DNA of 39,731 bases from CAYJDR01 sp964368965 (GTDB lineage Bacteria > Chrysiogenota > Deferribacteres > Deferribacterales > Mucispirillaceae), in contig CAYJDR010000021.1 of assembly GCA_964368965.1 (NCBI GenBank), positions 1-39,731 on the forward strand, in the 5' to 3' direction. The notes below the pieces were generated by a model. The model was given only the letters and a program-made list of their open reading frames with translations. It was not told the DNA's origin and did not search any database. Both the position numbers and the translations under genes were made by a program. Below are positions 8,153-15,378 of this stretch, piece after piece (the stretch's first letter is position 1; each line of letters begins with the position of its first letter).

Positions 8153-8907
8153 AACGCAACCTCCAATTTGTTAATCCTCTCGAGTTCGTTATAATCATTT
8201 CTATCAATCTTGATAGGTGATATAGATATATAGTTCATATTTAATGCATGTTCGTCGCTATTTTCATCATCGGCTTCCATGTCTCTGAAATCTGATAACC
8301 AGTAATATGGGTGTTGAAACGGGTCAAGGCGTTTTTCATAGTTCACTAGGTATGCACGGCTTGAAGCATGCACAAACTTTGCGCCTTTTATCAAGCTTTT
8401 ATCGACAGCTGGCACGTTTATATTATACACAACACCATCAGTAAATCCAATTTCAGATATTTGTTTTACAAAGTGTTGCACAAAGTTGGCACTAATAGAG
8501 TAATCAAGATTATTAAAACCAGCAAGCGAAACCGCGATAGACGGGATACCATTAACAACGCCCTCTAATGCGCCACCAACAGTGCCAGAGTATAGCGAGT
8601 TTGAGCCATGGTTTGGCCCTCTATTTATGCCAGATATAACAAGGTCTGGCTTGTGGTCTAAAAGGCAAGCTAGCGCAAGTTTAACACAATCAGCTGGTGA
8701 GCCATCAACAGCATAGCCAAAAAATTTGTCATCTTTTTGTATTTCTTTTGCACGTAACGGGTCATGCACGGTGATAGACTGTGACGCACCGCTACGCTCG
8801 CTATCAGGCGCAACTACAGTAACGTCATGCTCAACACCAAGTGCAACTACAAGAGCGTTAAGCCCTTCTGCGTTTATGCCATCGTCATTTGTTATTAATA
8901 TTTTCAT
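8143..8907 (-). CDS. surE: 5'/3'-nucleotidase SurE
   Basis: SurE is a metal-dependent phosphatase that removes phosphate from nucleoside 5'- and 3'-monophosphates and is often linked to stationary-phase survival. All family motifs are present in 254 residues: ILITNDDGINAEG at the N-terminus (the Asp pair binds metal), VVAPDSERSGASQSIT (about 36-50), DGSPADCVKLAL (about 68-80), and DLVISGINRGPNHGSNSLYSGTVGGALEG (about 88-118), which holds the metal-binding Asn. It appears to head the operon that continues into the TPR, exbB, exbD and tonB genes. The upstream region borders the assembly gap, so its promoter is not clear. Confidence 0.97.
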   Translation of the reverse strand: MKILITNDDGINAEGLNALVVALGVEHDVTVVAPDSERSGASQSITVHDPLRAKEIQKDDKFFGYAVDGSPADCVKLALACLLDHKPDLVISGINRGPNHGSNSLYSGTVGGALEGVVNGIPSIAVSLAGFNNLDYSISANFVQHFVKQISEIGFTDGVVYNINVPAVDKSLIKGAKFVHASSRAYLVNYEKRLDPFQHPYYWLSDFRDMEADDENSDEHALNMNYISISPIKIDRNDYNELERINKLEVALWQ

Positions 8908-8993
8908 GTATACATTCTCTAATTAAAATTATTATCAATGTATCACATTTTTACGATATTTCATAGCAAAATCAGCATAATATTTAATAAGTT

Positions 8994-9093
8994 NNNNNNN
9001 NNNNNNNNNNNNNNNNNNNNNNNNNNNNNNNNNNNNNNNNNNNNNNNNNNNNNNNNNNNNNNNNNNNNNNNNNNNNNNNNNNNNNNNNNNNNN
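8994..9093. other. Assembly gap of exactly 100 N
   Basis: One hundred consecutive undetermined bases, the conventional placeholder for a scaffold gap of unknown length. The gap interrupts the 3' part of the cytochrome gene. The true distance between surE and the cytochrome, and anything in between, cannot be read. Open reading through the N run is meaningless. Confidence 0.98.
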
Positions 9094-9347
9094 GGCTTAG
9101 CAAGCTTATCGCCTTCATGGCAATTCAAGCAAGTTACATATCCGCCATGTATGGAATTGTGCGGATTCCATAAGCCTAAGTGAGCAGTACGTTCAGCATT
9201 TTCTGCTGGTGTTCCATGGCAATCAATACACTCTTGATATGTTTTAAACTCTGAGTGATCGATCGAATCATCATCTTGTGCAACAGCACTAACAGAACCA
9301 ATTATAGCCATTGTTAAAACAAACATCATAATATATAATTTTTTCAT
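9094..9347 (-). CDS. Periplasmic multihaem cytochrome c, 3' end lost in gap
   Basis: The visible part encodes 84 residues. A signal peptide (about 1-23, ending SAVAQ) is followed by two c-type haem-binding motifs, CIDCH and CLNCH, with spaced extra histidines (HLG, HNSIHGG) suited to bis-His ligation. This pattern resembles the small tetrahaem cytochrome domain that feeds electrons to flavocytochrome c fumarate reductases. Two further haem motifs would be expected in the missing part. It starts one base after the stop codon of the flavoprotein gene, with a GGAG site inside that gene, so the two are probably co-translated and form one reductase. Any C-terminus read beyond the N run is unsupported. 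Confidence 0.85.
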
Positions 9348-9348
9348 A

Positions 9349-11058
9349 TTAAACTCCTTTTATAGCATGTAATGCCGATAAATAACCGAATGTGATTGCA
9401 CGCCCGATAGAAGTGCCAGGGATATGCCTTGGATAGTTTCCAGAGAAGAAGCCACCAGAAGCATTACCTGATGCAAATAGGCCTTCAATTACTTCGCCTT
9501 TTGTGTCAAGCACTCGGCAATCTTTATCAATAATTAAACCACCAGTAGTTGCAAGGATAACACTATTACAAATCATTGCATAATATTTCTTACCTGTGAA
9601 CGGTTTAACAACTGACATATCACGGTTAAAGTCTTTATCAAGATTAGCTTTTTTGTATGCGTTAAAGTCTTTGATTGTTTTATCTAAAGTTTTAGATGGC
9701 ATACCCATAGCTTTTGCAAGCGCTGTTGGCGATTTAGCTTCAAATAACCAGCCTTTCTTTTTCAACACTTCAAAGCCAATTTCAGCTTTATCAACTGCTG
9801 CTTGGTTTGGTCCAATCATTGTTTCATCAAATATGAACCAACTTTTTGAGCCATATATAGCTTGATTGTTTGTAGCGTTAGATAGCGCTTGGAATGGAAC
9901 ATCTTCCCTAACGATACGCTCACCTTTATCATTTACAATTATGAACAAGTTCATCGCCCTTAGTGTACGCACTTCTGGATAATGGAATGACTCTGGGTGT
10001 CCAAAAGTAAAGTTCATTACAGGGTGCGGAGTTGGGTCCATAGATGCGCCGATTTTTAAGCCCATCATGTGTCCATCACCAGTTGTTCCCCAAGATGGGT
10101 TCCACCATGATGATGAAGCATAATCTTCTGGCCTAACGTAAGCTTTTAACATATCAGGGTTTGCATCATAACCACCAGTTGACAACAACACACCTTTAGA
10201 TGCATTCACTTGGATATACCTATCGCCTTGTTTAGCAATAACGCCTGTAACACGGCCAGATTTATTTCTAATTAACTGTACAGCAGGCGTATCAGTATGG
10301 ATTTTAAGATTAGGATATGATTTTGCAACCGCAGTTAAATCTCTTACTACATATATGCCTAAGTTACCACTTCTGAACCTGATGTCAGCAGGGATACCTG
10401 GCGTTTCATAAAAGCATAATTCAGCATCAATAACTGGCATGCCATTTTTTGGCCCTGGCTTCATTGGTAGTGGAGTCAAGATAAAGCCTTTCTCGCCTTT
10501 ATCTAGTTGAGTTTGTAAAAAGTCAATAGCTTCGCCTGAACGATTAACATAAGTTCTTGGAACATCAGGAGATATACGCCAGTTAGCAGAACGATATATT
10601 TCGTCAAGCAATAATGCTCTATCTGTTTTAATGCCACGTTTCTTTTGGATTGCAGAATCTACTGAACCAACTGCTTCAAAGCAGCCACGCCCAACAGACA
10701 TTTTCTCAAGCACGATAACATCTGCACCTAATGAAGCACCTTTCAACGCCGCAGTAATGCCAGAGATACCAGCACCTACAACTAAGAAATCACAATTCAT
10801 AGTCGACTTAATTTCGCTTTTTGCAATTGTGCGATTTTCAAAACCAATAGGACCCGTAGGGCCAGGAACATCAGCAGACCTAACGTAAATGCTGTTAGCA
10901 TCACCTAAAACTGCTTCATAAACTGATTCATCAGCAGCCGCTTTTGCTTCAGCAACTTGAGGCATACCAACAACCGACGCAGCACCAGCCATAACGCCTG
11001 CCACACCAGCAGACTTTAGAAAGCCACGTCTTGATAAATTTGTTTCAGAATTTTTCAT
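9349..11058 (-). CDS. Tat-exported FAD flavoprotein of the fumarate reductase/flavocytochrome c family
   Basis: A 569-residue periplasmic flavoprotein. A twin-arginine signal (SRRGFLKSAG, about 9-18) precedes the FAD-binding Rossmann motif DFLVVGAGISGITAALKGASLGADVIVLEK (about 90-119). Family segments follow: TTGDGHMMGLKIGA (about 325-338), a conserved His-Pro (about 345), and a C-terminal YPRHIPGTSIGRAITFG (about 542-558) with the arginine expected to hold a substrate carboxylate. The histidine usually found before the GG of the TMGG segment and the catalytic arginine after the RFVNE-like segment are not evident (here ATTGGL and RIVREDVPFQ). The substrate may therefore not be fumarate. The ATG at 11056-11058 has a GGAGGA site. 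An ATG four codons upstream is less likely. The partner cytochrome follows. Confidence 0.9.
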   Translation of the reverse strand: MKNSETNLSRRGFLKSAGVAGVMAGAASVVGMPQVAEAKAAADESVYEAVLGDANSIYVRSADVPGPTGPIGFENRTIAKSEIKSTMNCDFLVVGAGISGITAALKGASLGADVIVLEKMSVGRGCFEAVGSVDSAIQKKRGIKTDRALLLDEIYRSANWRISPDVPRTYVNRSGEAIDFLQTQLDKGEKGFILTPLPMKPGPKNGMPVIDAELCFYETPGIPADIRFRSGNLGIYVVRDLTAVAKSYPNLKIHTDTPAVQLIRNKSGRVTGVIAKQGDRYIQVNASKGVLLSTGGYDANPDMLKAYVRPEDYASSSWWNPSWGTTGDGHMMGLKIGASMDPTPHPVMNFTFGHPESFHYPEVRTLRAMNLFIIVNDKGERIVREDVPFQALSNATNNQAIYGSKSWFIFDETMIGPNQAAVDKAEIGFEVLKKKGWLFEAKSPTALAKAMGMPSKTLDKTIKDFNAYKKANLDKDFNRDMSVVKPFTGKKYYAMICNSVILATTGGLIIDKDCRVLDTKGEVIEGLFASGNASGGFFSGNYPRHIPGTSIGRAITFGYLSALHAIKGV

Positions 11059-11205
11059 ATTCTCCTCCATATAAAGATTAGAAAATTTACTACCTGCATA
11101 GATAATTGCATATTATTTTCCATAAAAAAGTATACAGAGTTACATTTTTAATATTTTTTTTATACTAAACTATTTAACATATTAATTTTATTGTTGCTTT
11201 TATGA

Positions 11206-11284
11206 TTGTAATATCTATAATAGTCCTGATATAGCAAGAGTATAAAGCGATTTTGAAATTTATAACATACTTATATTATTACAA
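11206..11284. promoter_or_regulatory. Possible regulator-binding inverted repeat pair (weak)
   Basis: The 271-base region between the flavoprotein and the divergent Crp/Fnr-type gene is extremely AT-rich. It holds TTGTAATA at 11206-11213 and its exact inverse TATTACAA at 11277-11284. The spacing is too wide for a single dimer site, but the two half-sites could be operators for the neighbouring regulator. In such AT-rich sequence chance is a real alternative. I see no other gene in this stretch. Confidence 0.25.
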
Positions 11285-11329
11285 CATTTTAATGTAAACT
11301 GATGTAGCAACGAAAGGAAGGAGGAGCTA

Positions 11330-12037
11330 ATGCGTCAAGTTTTTAATGTAATACCATATTTTTCACCAACAGAAAGCGAACGCATTATTAGCATCTATAA
11401 AAAGTATGGCACAATTAGAAAGGTTAAAAAAGGTAATGTATTGAAAGAAGGTGGCGAATCAAACAAACTTTTTCTCGTAAAAAGTGGGTTATGCGTCTAT
11501 TCTGTAAACTACTTGCTTGAAAAGCCACGAGCATTGTGCTTTATCTTACCTGGTTGCACCATTGGCGATATAACGTGCCTAACAAACGAAACAGTAAACG
11601 TAACAAGCATAGCCTTACGTGATTCTGAAGTATATGTAGTGCCACCTGACACACTATACAGGCACATGCGTGAAAATTTTGATTTAACAATGGAAGCTGT
11701 ACGCAAAGCAATACATAAGGAAGAATGCTGCCTAGAAAGCATGTTGGCAAACTTCACACTAGAACATGAAGAGCGATTAAAAGTATTCTATAAAGCGATG
11801 TTGCACGCATTAAATGTCGAATTAAACACTGATTGGGTAAAAATACCACTCAAATTATCTAACGAGGAAATAGGCATACTCACTCACGCAACACGTGTCA
11901 CTATAAATAGGATACACTTAAAATGGCAACAAAATAACTTATTTAGAAAGTCAGATGATGGCAGATATATAAACATAAAATTGCTAGACAATATTTATGA
12001 CTGGAAGGACTACACACAATTTACTGGTGAGAAGTAA
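11330..12037 (+). CDS. Crp/Fnr family transcriptional regulator
   Basis: A 235-residue regulator of the CRP/FNR superfamily. Residues about 25-130 form a cyclic-nucleotide-binding-like beta barrel (KKGNVLKEGGESNKLFLVKSGLCVYS, FILPGCTIGDITCL). A long dimerisation helix follows at about 130-165, then a C-terminal winged helix with LSNEEIGILTHATRVTINRIHLKWQQNNLF (about 185-215). The N-terminal cysteine cluster that holds the iron-sulfur centre of FNR is missing, and the cAMP-binding Arg-Ser pair is not evident, so the effector is unknown. A strong ribosome binding site (AAGGAGGAG) precedes the ATG. It is transcribed divergently from the flavoprotein-cytochrome genes and is a likely regulator of them. 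Confidence 0.88.
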   Translation: MRQVFNVIPYFSPTESERIISIYKKYGTIRKVKKGNVLKEGGESNKLFLVKSGLCVYSVNYLLEKPRALCFILPGCTIGDITCLTNETVNVTSIALRDSEVYVVPPDTLYRHMRENFDLTMEAVRKAIHKEECCLESMLANFTLEHEERLKVFYKAMLHALNVELNTDWVKIPLKLSNEEIGILTHATRVTINRIHLKWQQNNLFRKSDDGRYINIKLLDNIYDWKDYTQFTGEK

Positions 12038-12065
12038 TAATTGAAATGAAGCATAAATGGCTCAT

Positions 12066-12104
12066 AAAAAAAGCTAGGCAGTTAATTACCTAGCTAGATT
12101 TTTT
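12066..12104. terminator. Bidirectional intrinsic terminator
   Basis: AGCTAGG (12072-12078) and CCTAGCT (12089-12095) form a 7-base stem flanked by an A-run on the left and a T-run (12099-12104) on the right. It can therefore terminate transcription in both directions. It lies between the convergent regulator gene (plus) and the TRASH-like gene (minus). Confidence 0.8.
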
Positions 12105-12375
12105 ATCCATTTTTATGTTGGTCAATAAATTTGTTTTTGCAATCTTCACTACAGAAGTAGTAAACATCGTTGTAAAGTTTAACTTTGTGGTCTGTGTCTT
12201 CATCAACAAACGATTTACAAATTGGGTCTTGCTTCATCTCTAAAGCTTTTTGAGCTTTCTCTTCTTCTTTACGTTTTTGTTCTGCTTCTTTCTTTTTTGC
12301 ATCTGCCTTCTTATAGAACGCATACACCGCAAATATCACAAGCGCTAAAATAAGAAGCTTTGGTAAACTAAACAT
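12103..12375 (-). CDS. Small membrane-anchored TRASH/YHS-like protein
   Basis: A 90-residue protein with one N-terminal membrane helix (about 3-20, LPKLLILALVIFAVYAFY). A highly charged Lys/Glu coiled-coil-like stretch follows (about 22-48), then a C-terminal domain with DPICKSFV...YYFCSEDCKNKFI (about 51-86). The three cysteines and aromatic pattern match TRASH/YHS-type metal-binding domains. It would sit at the inner membrane with the domain in the cytoplasm or periplasm, possibly sensing or handling a metal. It is the last gene of the rpmH-rnpA-yidD-yidC-jag operon, 22 bases after jag, and ends at a shared terminator. The function is unknown, and linkage to the insertase genes may only be positional. 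Confidence 0.75.
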   Translation of the reverse strand: MFSLPKLLILALVIFAVYAFYKKADAKKKEAEQKRKEEEKAQKALEMKQDPICKSFVDEDTDHKVKLYNDVYYFCSEDCKNKFIDQHKNG

Positions 12376-12397
12376 TCACTACCCCCTCAACTAACCT

Positions 12398-13036
12398 TTA
12401 CTTACCTTTTTTCTCTGGTATAATATTTATTTGTTTCAGTGCGCCAACGCCAGTTGATATAGTTGTAACCTCAGGCACAGAACGCAGTGCGATATGTACT
12501 GATTTACGCATAGATGCTGGCATAGCAGGCAACTTAGCAGGTTTCCCTGTAGTTTTTACTTGCTCTGCTAGTTTTAACGCTTTTTCGATATTGTCATCAA
12601 TAGCTTTTTCTTTATAGCCATCAACATCAACGATAACTTCCATCTTAGATGTGTTATCAATATCTAACATTTTTTCAACTAAATATTGCATTGCATCAAT
12701 AGTTTGGCCTGATTTACCAACTAACAAATCACGCTCACTAGTTGTGTGAATATTCAACACAATCCTCTCGCCTTTTTGCTCCATGTCAACGTGAGTATCT
12801 GGGAAGCCTGCTTTTTCAAGCATTTCTGATAAGATAACTCTTGCACGGCGTTTTTTGTGCTCGACTTCGTTATACATTATCTTAACTTTTGCATTACGTT
12901 TACCGAAACCAAGCATACCTTTGCTGCCACTTTCAATAACTTCATGCTCGATATAATCACGTGAGATACCTTGCTGCCTTGAAAAAAGAGCAATTACCTC
13001 TTCTACTGACGGTCCTTCTACTTCAAAAATTCTCAT
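12398..13036 (-). CDS. jag: RNA-binding protein Jag/KhpB
   Basis: A 212-residue Jag (KhpB) protein with the three usual modules. The Jag-N domain (about 1-50) contains IEHEVIESGSKGMLGFGKRNAKVKI. The KH domain (about 75-150) contains VLNIHTTSERDLLVGKSGQTIDAMQYLVEKML. The C-terminal R3H domain (about 155-205) contains PAMPASMRKSVHIALRSVPEVTTIS, a somewhat divergent form in which the usual R-x3-H is present as RKSVH. Jag binds RNA and has been tied to cell-envelope and division control in other bacteria. It follows yidC by nine bases, the classic arrangement. Confidence 0.93.
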   Translation of the reverse strand: MRIFEVEGPSVEEVIALFSRQQGISRDYIEHEVIESGSKGMLGFGKRNAKVKIMYNEVEHKKRRARVILSEMLEKAGFPDTHVDMEQKGERIVLNIHTTSERDLLVGKSGQTIDAMQYLVEKMLDIDNTSKMEVIVDVDGYKEKAIDDNIEKALKLAEQVKTTGKPAKLPAMPASMRKSVHIALRSVPEVTTISTGVGALKQINIIPEKKGK

Positions 13037-13045
13037 ATATACACC

Positions 13046-14578
13046 TTAGCTCGCACGTTTATTAATAACATACTGCTGAATAATAGTTAACACGTTGTTT
13101 GTTAGCCAGTAAATAACTAACCCTGATGGGAAGTTTAGGAACAAGAACGTAAACACCACCGGCATGATAAGGAAAATCTTTTGCTGCATTGGGTCAGCCG
13201 TTGTAGGTGTCATTTTTTGCTGAACGAACATTGTAATACCCATGATGATCGGCGTAATGTAGTACGGATCTTTCATAGATAAGTCAACAATCCAGCCGAA
13301 GAATGGCGCGCCTTTCAACTCGATAGCAAGTAACAACGCTTTATATAACGCGAAGAAAATCGGTATCTGAATTACTAATGGTAAGCAACCACTTAGTGGG
13401 TTAACTTTATGTTCTTTATATAGTTCCATTGTTGCTTGGTTCATTTTCTGTGGGTTATCTTTAAACTTTTCTTTAATTTTTTGCATCTCTGGTTGCAATT
13501 TAGACATAGCCTTCATTGATGTCATACCTTTTAATGTTAAAGGTAGTGTAACAATCTTAACGATAACAGTAAGCATAATGATAGCGATACCGTAGTTATT
13601 GAATATGCCGTTGAAGTATATCATAATTTGCAACATCGGGATAGCTAGGAAATAGAACCAACCGAAGTCGATAGCTGTTTGCAAGCCCATGCCGAATGAA
13701 CGCACGAGGTTATATTCTTTTGGTCCGATGTATGTGTACATTTCTGTTTCTGCTCTGTCACCAGGGTTTACAGTTAGAGATAGGTTTGCGCTAGCAACTT
13801 CACCGTATTGTGCAGGTGAGATTTTACCCATTTCAAAAGATGGCGATGCTGCTGCAAATAAGAAGTACTTAGAAGTGTAGCCAACCCATGATGGTGCAGC
13901 TAGTGTTTCAGTATCTTCGTCTGTAGCGTCAACTCTGTATGTTTTATCGCTGTTGCTTATCATTGCGCCTTCGAAGATATAGTTGCTTTCTTCAAAGTCT
14001 TTACCAATGCCAGCACCAACACGCACTTCTACAGGTACAGTTAAAGTAGTTTCGCCCGCGTTTGATGTAATAACTTTCGTCTTAACCAAATATGAGCCGT
14101 TTTCAAGCGTATATTCTTTAGTAACAACAAGCGAACCTTGTGCAGCTGTGTAGCTAACGATAGTTGCGTTGTCTGTTTTTTGTACGTTTAGTGTGTAACC
14201 AGTAGCAATAGGCGTAGATAACGTGTAATAGTTATAGTCCATGCCTTTGTTGAATGTAACTGGGTCGCCTGCTACGTCGTCCCAACCTAGGATAGATGCG
14301 CTTTTGATATCGCCTGTTGCGTTATCGAAAGTGATGTCTAAAACATCAGATTTTATTGAAATCGGCTCGTTAACAGTTGATGCAACGAGTGAGTTGTTTG
14401 TAGTTGAAGTTTCTACAGGTGTTGTTACTGTAGTAGTAGTTGATGTATTATCAACTGATTGGGCAGCAAGTTGTTGCTGATGCTCAGGATCCATTGGTGG
14501 AGTAGGCGTCATGAAGAACTGCCACCCTAACAATATACCCATACTTAATACAACTGCTAATAATGTCCTTTTATCCAT
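13046..14578 (-). CDS. yidC: Membrane protein insertase YidC
   Basis: YidC inserts and folds inner-membrane proteins, alone or with SecYEG. This 510-residue protein has the Gram-negative layout. There is an N-terminal membrane helix (about 5-22), a Thr/Ser-rich spacer, and a large periplasmic beta domain (about 65-290). A conserved membrane core follows (about 305-505) with FGWFYFLAIPMLQIMIYFNGIFNNYGIAIIMLTVIVKIVTLPLTLKGM, the cytoplasmic loop SMKAMSKLQPEMQKIKEKFKDNPQKMNQ, and the later helices ending in FPSGLVIYWLTNNVLTIIQQYVI. It sits between yidD and jag in the rpmH operon. Confidence 0.97.
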   Translation of the reverse strand: MDKRTLLAVVLSMGILLGWQFFMTPTPPMDPEHQQQLAAQSVDNTSTTTTVTTPVETSTTNNSLVASTVNEPISIKSDVLDITFDNATGDIKSASILGWDDVAGDPVTFNKGMDYNYYTLSTPIATGYTLNVQKTDNATIVSYTAAQGSLVVTKEYTLENGSYLVKTKVITSNAGETTLTVPVEVRVGAGIGKDFEESNYIFEGAMISNSDKTYRVDATDEDTETLAAPSWVGYTSKYFLFAAASPSFEMGKISPAQYGEVASANLSLTVNPGDRAETEMYTYIGPKEYNLVRSFGMGLQTAIDFGWFYFLAIPMLQIMIYFNGIFNNYGIAIIMLTVIVKIVTLPLTLKGMTSMKAMSKLQPEMQKIKEKFKDNPQKMNQATMELYKEHKVNPLSGCLPLVIQIPIFFALYKALLLAIELKGAPFFGWIVDLSMKDPYYITPIIMGITMFVQQKMTPTTADPMQQKIFLIMPVVFTFLFLNFPSGLVIYWLTNNVLTIIQQYVINKRAS

Positions 14579-14612
14579 TCTAAAGTTTCCTTGTTATTTG
14601 TTTATAGCGAAA

Positions 14613-14867
14613 CTATTTGACAGGGTCGTAACCGCCACGAGAAAATGGGTGGCACCTGAGTAAACGCCAAATAGTTAAGAATGTGCCTTTGAAAAAGCCT
14701 TTTTTGCTATATGCTTCAATAGCATACGAAGAACAGCTGGGATAAAACCTACAATTATTGCCTAAATAAGGCGAAATACAAAGTTTATAAATTTTTATCA
14801 ATCCTATCGCGATTGACTTTGGCTGTAATCTTTGTAAATAGATGGATAATTTCTGCTTGAATTTCAT
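14613..14867 (-). CDS. yidD: Membrane protein insertion efficiency factor YidD
   Basis: A small YidD (DUF37) protein of about 84 residues, thought to assist YidC-mediated insertion. Hallmarks are IGLIKIYKLCISPYLGNNCRFYPSCSSYAIEAYSKKGFFKG and LLRCHPFSRGGYDPV. The three conserved cysteines and the final GGYDPV are present. The gene overlaps the end of rnpA by about 80 bases in another frame. The ATG at 14865-14867 is preferred over an upstream GTG at 14877-14879. The exact start is uncertain because both lie inside rnpA. Confidence 0.93.
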   Translation of the reverse strand: MKFKQKLSIYLQRLQPKSIAIGLIKIYKLCISPYLGNNCRFYPSCSSYAIEAYSKKGFFKGTFLTIWRLLRCHPFSRGGYDPVK

Positions 14868-15189
14868 TAAAACTAGCACCTATTGCTGTAGGCTTCGCCC
14901 TTATTATAAGCTGTGTCCCAGCGGGTAATACACTTCTATTGAGTCGATATATTTCCCTAAGCCTTCGCTTGAGTTTGTTGCGTTTGACAGCAAGCTTACT
15001 AACTTTCTTGCTGACAGTAAACGCACACTTCAAGCCGCTCTCACCCTGCATAAAATGCACGATGAACAATTCACCCGACAACCGTTTCCCCGCGTAAACT
15101 GTTGAAAATTCTTGCGAAAATCTCAACCTTTCAGAACGGGGAAAAGTGTTGGATATATTAAACTGCGAGACGTTTACGGCCTTTTGCAC
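14785..15189 (-). CDS. rnpA: Ribonuclease P protein component
   Basis: RnpA is the protein subunit of RNase P, which trims the 5' ends of precursor tRNAs. The 134 residues show the family fold: FPRSERLRFSQEFSTVYAGKRLSGELFIVHF near the start, the basic helix RNR-type segment VSKKVSKLAVKRNKLKRRLREIYRL (about 60-85), and LIIRAKPTAI near the end. The only usable start codon in frame is a GTG at 15187-15189, inside rpmH, preceded by AGAAGAAG. The gene thus overlaps rpmH by 32 bases and yidD by about 80 bases. Its C-terminal tail is longer than usual and lies in the yidD overlap. Confidence 0.93.
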   Translation of the reverse strand: MQKAVNVSQFNISNTFPRSERLRFSQEFSTVYAGKRLSGELFIVHFMQGESGLKCAFTVSKKVSKLAVKRNKLKRRLREIYRLNRSVLPAGTQLIIRAKPTAIGASFNEIQAEIIHLFTKITAKVNRDRIDKNL

Positions 15190-15298
15190 GTCTTCTTCTG
15201 ATTATAGCTCTGCCAGAACTAGTAGCCATTCTTGCACGAAAGCCTTGTTTGCGTGCTTTTTTAATTTTTGTAGCTTTTGCCAGTGTCAACTGCGCCAT
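15158..15298 (-). CDS. rpmH: 50S ribosomal protein L34
   Basis: A 46-residue basic protein. The core GFRARMATSSGRAIIRRRRAKGRKRLAV matches the conserved centre and C-terminus of L34. The N-terminus is unusual: MAQLTLAKATKIKKARKQ replaces the common MKRTYQPS opening and is about two residues longer. The ATG at 15296-15298 has an excellent GGAGG site five bases upstream, so the odd N-terminus is probably real. It is the first gene of the rpmH-rnpA-yidD-yidC-jag operon and overlaps rnpA by 32 bases. Confidence 0.93.
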   Translation of the reverse strand: MAQLTLAKATKIKKARKQGFRARMATSSGRAIIRRRRAKGRKRLAV

Positions 15299-15332
15299 GT
15301 ATTCCTCCGTGTTGAACTACTTGTGAACAACA

Positions 15333-15361
15333 ATAATATTAATTTGCTTTTGATTTGTCAA
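15333..15361 (-). promoter_or_regulatory. rpmH: Strong sigma-70-type promoter of the rpmH operon
   Basis: On the minus strand a perfect -35 TTGACA (15356-15361) and a -10 TATTAT (15333-15338) are separated by 17 bases. The start site would be near 15326, about 28 bases before the rpmH start codon. It lies directly after the stop codon of the large orphan gene upstream. Confidence 0.8.
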
Positions 15362-15378
15362 TCTTTTTATCAAATAAT

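Noticed and set aside
8938..9183. Open reading frames on both strands running through the N run
   Set aside because: They exist only because N codons are not counted as stops. The gap has placeholder length, so frame across it is meaningless.
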